Below, one piece after another: positions 1-9,797 of a DNA stretch of 14,239 bases (position 1 is the stretch's first letter; each line of letters opens with the position of its first letter). Below the pieces are notes generated by a model. That model had not been told where the DNA came from and searched no databases. It saw only the letters and a list, made by a program, of their open reading frames with translations. The position numbers and the translations under genes are program-made. Source of the DNA: Batrachochytrium dendrobatidis JAM81 (lineage: Eukaryota; Chytridiomycota; Chytridiomycetes; Rhizophydiales); NCBI RefSeq assembly GCF_000203795.2, contig NW_006281099.1, forward strand, positions 4,415,032 to 4,429,270, read 5' to 3'.

Positions 1-2
1 AA

Positions 3-1167
3 GGCAGGCGTACTGGCTACGCAATATTGCATCGCTTGATGGATGACTTTACCACGAAAACTCTGTCTCTAAAGCCAAACCGGATTGTTTATCAAGTGGG
101 ATCCTCGTACAAATGCTTTGACTTGCAGCAACAACTCGTCACAGAGCTTGGACTTGAAATGGTCAATATTGTTAGGAAACAAGACACATTGTATATTGTT
201 GATGGACACACGACTCCAAGATCATCATGTTGCATTGTCTTGTTCATGTCATCTCCTCAGTCTGAAGGATACAAGGAATTCGTCAAACAAAAAATGGCAA
301 GGGAATGGGATTTTCCTGTTTGGACTTTGAATGAGTTACAGACTTGCCGACGTCACTGCTATCCGGATGTACCCATTGAGACTATCAATGAGAGATATCG
401 CATGTATGGTGGTGTAGCTCGTTCTGTCTTTGATATTGTATCAAATCCAATGGAGAAAGCTTTGACTGATGTTGATGCAGTCAAAGGGGTACGAAACATT
501 GGATTCACAATCAAAATATCTGCAAATACTCATACATTGCTTCATACCATTGTGTCAGACGACGGACAGTACGAATTCCTGCATGTTGATATTGCTTCAA
601 TATATATTGGAGAACAACTCTGGAAACGTCATTCTGCTCAAATGATTACCAATATGCAGCAAATGTTTGATGGTATTCCAACCAAAATTTCAAGACATTT
701 GTTTGAGATATACGGACATGTGGTTTTTTGTACTGGTGGACAAACTCTCAAATGCAGATGCCTGGAAGATGGTAAAGCAACAAAGATTACTTTGGATGCA
801 CTCATGGCCACGAATTACATTTGGAATAGATACTATCCCTACTGCAGCAGCACTTGATGGCAACTATTACGAACCGACAGATGACGATAATTTTGCAGCA
901 ATTGATTCACTCAGTCGACAGGGAATGTTTCAATTTACAGCTGTTGCTGAACATCCTATTTGTGGAGTTGATATTCTTACAAAACTGTGCAATTTGTATG
1001 ATGAACCCAAACTTTATTTTGTGGTTCCGCCTCACCAGTTTAAAGGGTTCAAAAAGCAGAGTTTCAAACCAATTGATGGCACAGAGCAGGTACAACCCAT
1101 TCATGGATTGAAGCAATACGTTATACAACTCCCACTAATACAACCAGATTTGAAGAGTAGAAAGTGA
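3..1167 (+). CDS. CRN/RHS-like NTPase-nuclease protein, 3' part, frame interrupted
   Basis: The gene is open from the left edge, so its start and Walker A region lie outside the window. Seen in order: a Walker B-like LYIVDG (189-206), then a strand followed by SSPQSEGYKEF, then FPVWTLNEL (312-338), and YGGVARSVF (405-431). This order matches the P-loop ATPase of Crinkler and trypanosome RHS proteins. The last part (about 850-1167) reads NYYEPTDDDNFAAIDSL, MFQFTAVAEHP and LYFVVPPHQF, resembling their restriction-endonuclease-like C-terminal domain. The stop is TGA 1165-1167. The first part is in frame 3 and ends at TGA 855-857; the last part is in frame 1. Either a short intron starts at GTAAAG (772), with an acceptor at 829, 847 or 850 (all restore frame), or one base was gained near 805-812. 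From general memory of family spacing I mildly favour a frameshift, hence a damaged gene. Known members are candidate host-directed effectors or transposon-linked proteins; activity here is unproven. Confidence 0.72.
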
Positions 1168-1407
1168 TGGTTGTATTTTACAACTGATATGGCATATTTT
1201 CAACCATTCCAACCATTCCAATTATTTGATAATTCAATGTTAATAAAACTGGCATCATACAATTGTGTCCATTCAAGGGATTGATATGCATTTGGCATGG
1301 AAAGTCCAAATTCAAGTTTACTATTGTAACATACGCTTTTTGACAAATAATGGCTCTGTTGACACATCCTTGTACCATCTAATCGTGTCCGATTGAAGCA
1401 TCAAGTA
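1168..1407. other. AT-rich non-coding stretch after the CRN-like gene
   Basis: No supported gene is visible. A 9-bp direct repeat (CAACCATTC, twice) lies at about 1200-1217. No convincing polyadenylation signal for the preceding gene was found. Confidence 0.4.
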
Positions 1408-2179
1408 TGAGTTTGGCAGACAACTTGCAACTTTAATCAACTTGTATACGGTAAGCATTTTGATAATGTCGGCATTTGTCAGGATATCACACCTGACAAC
1501 TTTGAATCAAATTTAGCAGTGATTATAGGTGAAAACACCAATCTAGCACAACAACAATTCCAGACAATTCCAGACAATCCGATTCTGATTAGTTCTAAAA
1601 CCAGAACTCACATTGTAACCACAAACCAAATGCGTTCAATATCAATCACAATCATCATGGACGAATGTATCAAAGTATGTCGTCAACTTTTGAATATTTT
1701 AGCAGTCTTGCTTAAAACAAGTGGTATCATCCAGTGCACTACATATACTACTCATGGTCATTGACAACTGGTTGTGTAGCAATAGTGTTAGTGTATTGTG
1801 AGCAAAGTATTGATGATGGAATAACACACATTTTGGTTATGATACTAGAAACACACAAACTTCGAATAACTGCGCAACTATATGTTCAAACTCTGCTCCA
1901 AATATATGTTGTTGTATACAGCAAACCTGGTAAAGTGTTGTATTTTGTCATGGCTGCATTGTCCCGAGACATAATTCGAGGCTTGTTACAATGGGTTACT
2001 GGATTTGATATCCAATAGATTTGATAAAAGTGTTGCAATTGACATTTATGTTTGTGGATAACAATATTTTGGAATCAACTCGTCCAATTTGGAAATCAAT
2101 TGGATTTCTTGCTGATACCAATATCAATGTCAGTCCAACTCAATTGATTGGAGTAGCACTCGAGTGCTTGCAGTATTGA
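1408..2179 (+). pseudogene. Possible decayed protein-coding gene, unrecognised
   Basis: Three consecutive plus-strand open stretches lie in different frames. The first (about 1408-1764) includes HFDNVGICQDITPDNFESN and MRSISITIIMDECIKV. The second (1734-2018) includes VVYSKPGKVLYFVMAALS. The third (2009-2179) includes ILESTRPIWKSIGFLADTN and ends QLIGVALECLQY. Each has the mixed hydrophobic and polar pattern of a folded protein. Each ends in a stop where the next begins in another frame, and no good GT-AG introns join them. I do not recognise a family. The best reading is the relic of one gene broken by frameshifts, but chance open frames in AT-rich DNA cannot be excluded. Confidence 0.28.
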
Positions 2180-3000
2180 CTTTGGTTCAAACAGTAATAC
2201 ACAGTGATACACTGATTATCATTTCAGCAAAAAATGATACATAAATGATCATTCCCAAAACAAGGAATCTGAATGACTGAGATACTGCGCTTATTATGCT
2301 GATAATCCAATACATGAAATGGCAATTGAAAATGTACAACATGTACATGTCAAATACATGCCAAACATAGCATCATTTTACAGTATGGTTTACAGCTGAT
2401 ACAACTGATACAGTTATTAATATGGGTTGGCTTGTAAATGCGTTTGTGTTGAAATGGCTTGAGCAACAATTTTGAACATCAATTTCGCTGTTTAAAAAGT
2501 TGCTCAAGCCACTATACAACAACCAATACCATTAAAAATGGACATTTATGCATTTATTATGTATTTAGTGTTGTTGCAACTCGACATATTACACGTCTTG
2601 ATAGTGTGTTATATATCTCAACGACATTTGATCAGTCGGTAGTTTGTGGCAAATAATGAATTAGAGTGGTGTTTTGCTCTGTTTACAGATTGTTTGGCAT
2701 TTGATTATTTAGTGTAGTGTGGTTAGTATTGGTCAGACAGTGTAATACACACTGATTGAATATCAAATACAACACTGGTGACAATATGAACACACATGCT
2801 TGTCAGTTTCAACCGTATCCTAGATATCAACCAAGTTTTGTCCAACAAACTTTGTACAAGTGTCGTGCAGTGTGATGGTAAATTGTCTGATGACAACGAT
2901 ATACGTTTTTTGATGACTTGTATTTGTAACTTTTGAACGATTTGTGGTTGAGATCCGCATGTTTACCAATCCTTTATCGATGTTTTGCAAAAAAACATGG
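2180..3000. other. AT-rich stretch without a supported gene
   Basis: Only short open frames occur here, such as a 65-codon run at 2459-2656 with a non-ATG start and no recognisable motif. The stretch may be the decayed middle of the relic suggested on either side. Confidence 0.35.
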
Positions 3001-3005
3001 TTTGA

Positions 3006-3607
3006 CTGCATGACAATGTCAAATCCAAAATTGCATTTGGAGACAAATTGCCACCAAACATACTATGTATATGCATGGATAATGCCATGACTGATATTCG
3101 GGGTATTCATGATACAAACATCAATGCTGGTTTATTGGATGCAATCACAACAGCTGGTGTCAAATATTCAGGCTGGGATTCAACAAGATGCGACCTAATT
3201 GTCAGATCAATGGTTTTGAAAATATATAGTATTTTCAAACCCAACACATTTTGGATTTGGTGGACTGACTACAATCAAGACCATAACACTGTTCAACAAT
3301 CACAGACTCGATGCCAACGACATGCATGCAGTATATGATTTGTAGCTTTGTAAAAGTTCCGTCTCGTGAATGTGGTGATATTGTTGACCTCGCGAGCAAT
3401 CACTCTAAACTATACGACTATTTTTACAATGTAATTGATGCCAATATACATGCTTGTCAACACAATAGTTTTTGGATGATTTTGACAACATTTGGATGTG
3501 GCATTGAATTGGTTATAACATCAAAACCAACAGCGATAGTATCTTGGATCATGACTCGTCCAAAAGTTGTGCAGATTGTGCGAATCAATTTTCAAAACAT
3601 ATGTTGA
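3006..3607 (+). pseudogene. Possible decayed protein-coding gene, unrecognised
   Basis: Two overlapping plus-strand open stretches occur. The first (about 3006-3338) contains LPPNILCICMDNAMTDIRG and VKYSGWDSTRCDLIVRSMV. The second (3311-3607) contains KLYDYFYNVIDANIHACQH and FGCGIELVITSKPTAIVSW. They overlap by 28 bases in different frames, as after a frameshift. No domain is recognised, and no start or splice sites make a complete gene. The strand and decay pattern are the same as at 1408-2179, so both may come from one long ancestral gene. That is inference. Confidence 0.27.
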
Positions 3608-5450
3608 TTGATTATTGTAGCTGCCAACACTGATGAATTAGCAACAACCAACTTGGCGGTGACTTGCCAATGACTTGTCAGCAGTTTGGAGTGATTTTGA
3701 TGATTTGGGTTATATGATTTGTAATATTTATCGAGTAAGCTTGTTTGGCCAGCTGTAACAACCAATGATGATTTAGTCTTGGTTCAACGATCAATCAAAA
3801 CCCAAACCTGAATGCCAAAAACTGAAAATTGAAAAATACGCTATACTCGATGGTTTGTTTGTCTGGTGAATACCAATGTGCAATGACTACTCTTGAAATA
3901 GTGTCATGACAATGAGTCTTGTATTTTTGTCAAACTCCTGGTATATGAGATCATGCCGCTTTTATTGCAGGCAAATAAATGACTAAAAACACGAAACAAT
4001 TGCCAATTGACCTATCAATCATACCATTGAGTACCATGTAAATCCAACATGTCAAAGTAACCAATCATGCAATGATTTGCTGAAACTACCGTGTCCATGA
4101 ACGTATTGAGTAGGAATATTGCACTGACAGCCATCAGTCATTCAAGATTATGACATCCTGGCGCAAAGACTTGGAGTTGGTTTTCAAAACCTTGATCAAA
4201 ACCTGTACTAATGATATCATCCATTTGTTTGTTCATGTCATTAATATACATATCGCTGATAAGTAGACAATCATGCAATGTTACATTCATCCACTATATA
4301 GTTGAACGAGTTTTGTCCATGATTGTTGATTGATGATCATCTCCAATCAACACTTGCTATTGGTCAAAATGTAATCGAAACTATCCGTTGAAACCCCTGC
4401 CATCATTTGATGATTTACATTGGGTATTAGTCTAGCACTGAACGTTGTCCATTATTCAAACATGCAAACCACCCACCATTGTACACATGATGTTTGGTCT
4501 GGGTTGCACATCTTGGATAAATAGTCTGACTAATTTAGTTGTGAATATCGGTTGAAAAACTGGTATTATTTGGTGTCCATATGTTGTTTATAGTATTGGG
4601 AATATTGGGAATATTGAATCTATTCAACATACCATGTCATACTGTACATTGGTGTTGATGCATAACCAAATGGTTGATAGTTTATGATGTATACACAACA
4701 AATAGTTGTTACAAACCATGATTTTCTACATCAAAAATATGAATCTTGCAAAATCGATATGAATTGTTGCTATTAAAACCATTTACTACGCTACCACTGT
4801 TATTTCCAAAGCTGTTGAATTGATTGAAATCGTAACTAACCAAATCTACTGAGATATGTCCAACAAAACAATCATGTCAATCATATCAAATGTGATTTAT
4901 TGATCAGCTATCCGTGAGCCATGAGCCATGATAAATAGAATGAAACTTTGCGGCTTTGATTTGAACATTGACAATTATGCAAGTTGGTTTCAAGTTTACT
5001 GTGTGCATTGACACATGGTCACACATTGACAGATCAACAGACTACAGCTAGCGACAATCTGAATCAACTTTGGATGATATATATTTATATTTCAACAACC
5101 ATTTTGACATGGTTCGAGTCACTCGGACAAATCAAATACATGACCAATTGAACAATCAGTCAAGTATTTGGTATACAGTGACAGTATATGTTGTAGTAAT
5201 GGATTGTATATGTGATGACAACTATCCATAATCAGGGTAATGATCTGACACTATCTGATCACTGGATACATGATCGCAATTGGAGAGATCAACACAGCAT
5301 ACTACTGAGGTTGATTATACACCAACAACGATGCTTGTATATTGATTCACCCTACAGAGTGTTTTCGGCTTTGTTGACCCTATATGGTGTTTTCTGTGAT
5401 CATTCATTTGAAAATTGCTGATTGCCGATTGTCACCCTTGAAGTTGCCGT
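3608..5450. other. AT-rich gene desert upstream of the protease
   Basis: No coding region, RNA gene or long repeat is supported over about 1.8 kb. A small tandem repeat (ATTGGGAAT, about 2.7 copies) lies at about 4596-4618. A 69-codon run at 5212-5421 starts at GTG, has no recognisable motif and lies just upstream of the protease promoter, so it is not called. Confidence 0.4.
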
Positions 5451-5453
5451 CAT

Positions 5454-5460
5454 TATAAAA
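5454..5460 (+). promoter_or_regulatory. TATA box of the protease gene
   Basis: TATAAAA lies 51 bases before the ATG at 5511 but only 9 bases before the ATG at 5469. With the usual 25-35 base TATA-to-start spacing, transcription would begin near 5480-5490. The upstream ATG would then be excluded and a short 5' UTR left before 5511. Confidence 0.55.
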
Positions 5461-5510
5461 CGGCAGTCATGTATCAGATTCAACCCATTTTCATTACACT
5501 ACTCGATACA

Positions 5511-7076
5511 ATGTTGATTACTCTAGAATGCGTTATACTTGCGTTGCAAGCGGTTTCTGCAGTTCGACTTGCATTAGAATCACCTTTTGAAAGTGCCAGT
5601 CAATCAAACAATAGACTGTCAAAACGATCACCCGTTGAATTGGGTGGTGATATCACAAAATGTTACACAATTAGAGTCAATGTTGATGGAGTTGATGTAT
5701 GTATCATGCTATGCATTGTAGTTTGATATCAATTTGTACCACGTTGAATCAATCTCACACTTGTTTAAAATAGTTGGGTTTGCAAGTCGATTCAACAATG
5801 TCTGATATAGTCGTACCACTTTCTAGTTCAAATGACGATATAGGTTTGACTCCGCAACACACTCCAAGTGGAGAGCCCGTTACTATAGATTACAAAGGCG
5901 ATGAGTATAAAGGAGTTACATCCGACACCGCTGTTACAATTCCGGGTACTAGTATAACTGACATCAATTTACCAGTAGTAGCAGTTGAAAAACAATCGCC
6001 AGATCTAGTTGGTATCGATCCAGAGTTTGATGGAATATTTGGGTTCGGCAATTCCTTGTTGTCAAAACATCATCCACAAACCACTGCAATGGATGTTTTG
6101 TACACCAGTGATGTCATTCCCAATAACGAGATTGGTCTTCAACTATGTCCGTATGAAATGCTTTCAGATAGCTTCATTAATATAGGAAACACGGACGTAA
6201 CTGCAAAATGCGGAACGGATGGAACAAGTATTGCATGGGTACAATCACCATTAAATGATGAATTTACTGTCAACATCAAGAGTATACTAATCAATGACGA
6301 ACCAGTGAATCTGCCCGAGGAATTCCAAAAAACAATAATGGAAAATGGACGTATTTTGTACTCGAGTGTGGAAACATGCTTTTTACATATGCGTTTTCCT
6401 GAAGTAGTCGTGACAGCGTTGGTTGATGCTATTCTTGATAGTGGTGCGATCACTGTCAACATTAATATATTTAGTGACAAACTCGGAAAAGTAATGGTTA
6501 AAAAAATATTTTCGCAAAACTACGCAATGCTTGAATCCGGTTTTGATATCGATTGGGGCAAGCTGCCAACGCTTTCAATTACAATGTTTGCTGAAAACCC
6601 CGTAACTGATGCCAATCTCAACTCCGTTGTAACAATCAAATTGGGTCCCAAAGATTATATACAGAGAGTTGATTCTGAAAATTGCAAGTATTTGACAATT
6701 GTATGCAATGTGTTGTTTGATTAACCTGACTAATGTACATGTTGAATTATAGTCCTGTTTGCTGTAAAGGCTGGTCCAAATGACAATGCAATTCTTGGTA
6801 TTCCATTTATGGCCCAACTTGGATTGACATTTGATCGAACACATAAACGCATTGGGTTTGGTCCTGGATGTGGATGCGAAGTCGCGACTAGCAAATATCC
6901 TACTATTTCAAACGGTTATCGAGTGCTCTGGCCATTACCACGGTAAACTGCTTGATATTGATGTGTTGATTGATATATTGATATTGATCATGAATTTTAT
7001 GCATAGTGTTAGATTGCCTGAACAACCAAGTGGTTCAGGTTCAGATGGCACATTTATTCGCAGAAGGAAACCATAA
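5511..7076 (+). CDS. Secreted pepsin-like aspartyl protease (family A1), four exons
   Basis: This is probably a secreted endopeptidase. Proposed exons are 5511-5696, 5774-6683, 6753-6942 and 7007-7076, giving 451 residues. From ATG 5511 there is a signal peptide (hydrophobic residues 2-15, likely cut after VSA17) and then a short propeptide ending in a Kex2-type KR (38-39). The first lobe has VDSTMSD (Asp68), where the family usually has D-T/S-G-S/T-S-D, then a flap-like DYKGDEYKG and FDGIFGFG. The second lobe has AILDSG (Asp284, normal motif). The C-terminal part has AILGIPFMAQLG, FDRTHKRIGFG, GPGCGCE and a Ser/Gly-rich tail ending RRRKP. There is no membrane anchor. ATG 5469 would add 14 residues but weakens the signal peptide and lies too close to the TATA box. 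Long open exons and clean splice phases suggest an intact gene. Loss of the first motif's Gly raises doubt about activity. The family is confident; the exon 2/3 junction is less so. Confidence 0.85.
5697..5773 (+). other. Protease intron 1, 77 nt, phase 0
   Basis: The donor is GTATGT, a possible branch site is CTCAC (5754-5758), and the acceptor is AATAG. Joining the flanks links a strand ending VNVDGVD to LGLQVDS, as expected just before the first catalytic Asp of pepsins. Both flanking frames otherwise hit stops. Confidence 0.88.
6684..6752 (+). other. Protease intron 2, 69 nt, probably GC-AG
   Basis: The acceptor TATAG (6748-6752) and branch-like CTGACTAAT (6726-6734) are good. The nearest GT donor with a fair consensus, GTATGC at 6701, puts the next exon out of frame with a stop at 6765-6767. 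A GC donor, GCAAGT at 6684, keeps the frame and gives ...DSEN-F-LFAVKAGPND.... The alternative is GT 6701 with the weaker acceptor AAAG at 6769, which also keeps frame and gives the same total length. A third possibility is a one-base frameshift. Confidence 0.6.
6943..7006 (+). other. Protease intron 3, 64 nt, phase 2
   Basis: The donor is GTAAAC and the acceptor is GCATAG. Splicing removes an in-frame TAA at 6944-6946 and joins VLWPLP to an Arg codon and then VRLPEQPSGSGSDGTF, ending at TAA 7074-7076. If unspliced, the protein would end about 23 residues earlier. Confidence 0.75.
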
Positions 7077-7802
7077 CTACAACTGATCAAGTAGCTGTAC
7101 CTGAAAATGTTGGACATTGGTAATGTGAGACATATTAGGCAATTAATATAAAACGAATCAGAATCCATACGCAACGCATAACTGTTTGATGCAATGACTA
7201 TCGCCACCTTTTATGCAATAACTATAGGGTAACAACGGACTTTATCAGTTATGTTGTTTAAATCACGGATACGCATAACTGTCATATTATTTTTATAAAA
7301 GGGTCAACCTTTTACTCTATTAAACAACACAATCAACATATTGGTTCATTTTTTCACGCTTATCTTTGACTTTTGTGATATTCATCCAAACTATATACAA
7401 CATCAATATGTCGTCATATGTCCACGAGCAACACTACCAACAGTTGATAACCTAATAGCAAATACACATTATGAGCAACAAGACCATTGACACACAACAC
7501 ATACCTTGGAATTATGAACAAGATGCTTATAGATATTGAAAACACCAAGAAACAACTAGATGAACTCGATACTCGACAATCACCACATACATTCAGTGTT
7601 GCACCAATTTGTTGATTCCAACATCACCACATAATGTTGGACAATACAGCATGTCAATGGTGCATCAATGACACATGAACAGACGCTAAACATCAGTCAA
7701 TATACATGTCAATATACATGTCAAAATACACCACAATTAGTCGAGTTTCAAATGGTCACATACAACACATTCAACACAAATTATAAATGTCTGCAAACCG
7801 TG
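7077..7802. other. AT-rich region downstream of the protease, no complete gene
   Basis: A second TATAAAA lies at 7294-7300. Downstream are several short ATG frames: at 7408 (15 codons), at 7471 (MSNKTIDTQHIPWNYEQ...), and near 7516 (MNKMLIDIENTKKQLDELD..., weakly coiled-coil-like). All stop within about 35 codons. Together they could be a decayed small gene with its old promoter, but no family is recognisable. Short direct repeats include ACGCATAACTGT (about 7176 and 7270) and CAATATACATGT (two tandem copies, about 7698-7722). Confidence 0.3.
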
Positions 7803-7942
7803 CATATGCATGCTCAATCAATGGTGATATACTATATACACAACCAGTTTAAATATGGCTGGGAAATAACTGCTATTGGCCAAGTTATACATGTTCAAAG
7901 TGGATCATTTGCATCATCACAATCGCGTACTAAATGGTCGAT

Positions 7943-8662
7943 TTCACAACCAATACACAAGCCTGTGCTGATATGGTGACATGACAATACTTGTATACAC
8001 TTGGTATTGTATCATGTACAATTTCAATGCAATCCATGCATGTTTGATAACACAGTAATTGAATAGCTGACGTTTTGTAGGTTGGATATTATAGTCGATG
8101 TTTGGCGTGTCAATAACTCGGTCTACAGTGGTCGTACAATGTCGAAATCAACTGCAATGTATGGCACACATATAGTCATGTATTGTGTATATGATTACGT
8201 CGTCGTTGGGGCAATATATCAATGTGTATCATGACCACCAAATGCATGTCCGAAAGTGTCGTTTTGACGTGTTTGATGTCGAATATCTTGACCAATACTG
8301 ACACTAGTTGCATGAAACTGCTACAGTATATGGATATTGCATTGGTATGTACGATGCATGCATGTATTGTCATGAAATTACAAAAAAATATACAATTTAT
8401 ACTTACCACTAGTATTTGACATGATACCAAAATTGGATATATTTTGACCAATAGTGACACTAGTTGCATGCGATTGACACTGAACATGAGTATACATGCA
8501 TACTATATACTGGACATGCATCAGGCCATATCGTCAACTAAATTGGAAACATGTCATAGTCACGACTGCCGGTCAAACTGGATGCAACTGGAACACACTC
8601 AAAACACACGATACTACACTGTAGTTTGAACTGTATACACATCATATATTCATGTTACAATG
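7943..8662 (+). repeat. Diverged direct repeat, copy A
   Basis: This matches 9798-10713 in the same orientation. The core at about 8246-8487 aligns without gaps to about 10298-10539 at roughly 80% identity by hand count. The copy begins near a hairpin-capable CATGACAATAC / GTATTGTATCATG and ends near GTTACAATGG. It carries an internal repeat of about 33 bp (TGACACTAGTTGCATG at about 8298 and 8455). It is probably an unclassified dispersed element or old segmental duplication. No transposase, terminal inverted repeat or target-site duplication was found. Confidence 0.75.
7980..8016. repeat. Inverted repeat at the start of copy A
   Basis: CATGACAATAC pairs with GTATTGTATCATG, an 11-bp stem with a 2-base AT bulge and a loop of about 13 nt. 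The same arrangement is kept in copy B. Confidence 0.5.
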
Positions 8663-8756
8663 GCCGATACATTCACTTGACTACAATACATATCGATGAC
8701 TGGCATATCCACTAACGATTGATTGTGTAATGTATGAATATCAAATGCATTGTATA

Positions 8757-9250
8757 GTTTAATTGACGAGTGTATTTGACGAGTATTTAAACTAGTATTT
8801 AGACTGTTATTCTGACGATTGTTTGACGATTGTTTAATCCACATATTGACCAGTTGTCTGACTAGTATTTAGACTGTTATTCTGACTTGTATTTGACGAG
8901 TATTTTGACCTGCATCTGACCTGCATTTGACGAGTATTTGACGAGTGTTTGATTAGTTTAGCCTACATTTCAACCTGCATTCTGACCAGTTGTTTGACGA
9001 TTGTCCAGACCTGCATTCTGACTAGTTGTTTGACTGTTATTCTGACCTGTATTTGATCATATTTGACGAGTATTTTGACTAGTATTTGACCAGTGTTTGA
9101 CGAGTGTATTTTGACTAGTTTAGCCTGCATTTCAACCTGTTGTTTGATTAGTTTAGCCTGCATTCTGACCAGTATTTGACGATTGTCCAGACCTGCATTT
9201 GGCTAGTTGTTGGACCTGTATTCTGACTAGTTGTTTGACCAATTGTTTGT
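8757..9250 (+). repeat. 11-13 bp minisatellite (TTTGACGAGTA-like)
   Basis: About 40 imperfect head-to-tail units are present, such as TTTGACGAGTA, TTCTGACCTGCA, TTCTGACTAGTTG and TTTGACGATTG. The common core is T-T-T/C-TGAC followed by a variable tail. Unit length varies from 11 to 13 bp, so no reading frame is kept across the array. A 66-codon open frame on the minus strand (8963-9163) with a repetitive VKQLVRMQV pattern is a by-product of the repeat. Confidence 0.85.
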
Positions 9251-9636
9251 AAAAAACTACAGTCGTTCATACTCGAATACATGGTCAATGGCTCAACCAA
9301 TACTACAGTTACACATACTACAGCTTGATGACAATGACAGTAACACTGTTACGACGACTGTTTCAAGTTTGTGTAAAACTACAGCCAACAAAAATAGGGA
9401 TTCGGACAAAACTGCATTGACTGGTGTGTGTCGAGTATGTCGATTCAACCAACACATGCCAACACTACTGCGTCTCTGGTTATACAACAGCATACACATG
9501 GCCATGTATGACGACTGTCAAACTGTATGCAACAATCGAGTGTTCAAGTGTTGGGTAAAGTCGAATAACGACCAGAATTACACGATTTAATAAACTCGGT
9601 TGTACACTGTCAGGCTACAAACCTTGATCGTTTTTA
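9251..9636. other. Unique sequence between two tandem arrays, no supported gene
   Basis: A 119-codon plus-strand run covers 9231-9590, but it starts inside the minisatellite at a TTG and shows no recognisable domain. It contains several Cys residues (GVCRVCRFN, DDCQTVCNN, FKCW) that do not form a convincing zinc-finger spacing. Confidence 0.3.
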
Positions 9637-9715
9637 CAGTTATTGATAGTTATTGATGGTCATTGACAGTTATTGATGGTCATTGACAGTTATTGATAGT
9701 CATTGATAGTCACTG
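9637..9715 (+). repeat. 10-bp tandem repeat (AGTTATTGAT)
   Basis: About eight units of CAGTTATTGA / TGGTCATTGA / TAGTCATTGA run head to tail. The period is close to one helical turn. Two variants (TTATTGA and TCATTGA) partly alternate. Confidence 0.85.
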
Positions 9716-9797
9716 TCCAACAACACAGTCACAATAATATATTTACGACTATAATCATGCCTGATTTGGAGCGTTTTGTTGGCATATATTATGGTCC

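Noticed and set aside
5105..5130. GGTTCGAGTC, similar to a tRNA T-loop
   Set aside because: The flanking five bases do not pair as a T stem, and no acceptor, D or anticodon arms were found.
6139..6480. 113-codon minus-strand open frame
   Set aside because: It is antisense to protease exon 2, whose plus-strand translation carries clear family motifs.
9231..9590. 119-codon plus-strand open frame with several Cys
   Set aside because: It begins at a TTG inside the minisatellite, and the Cys spacing does not fit a known finger. No introns or homology are recognisable.
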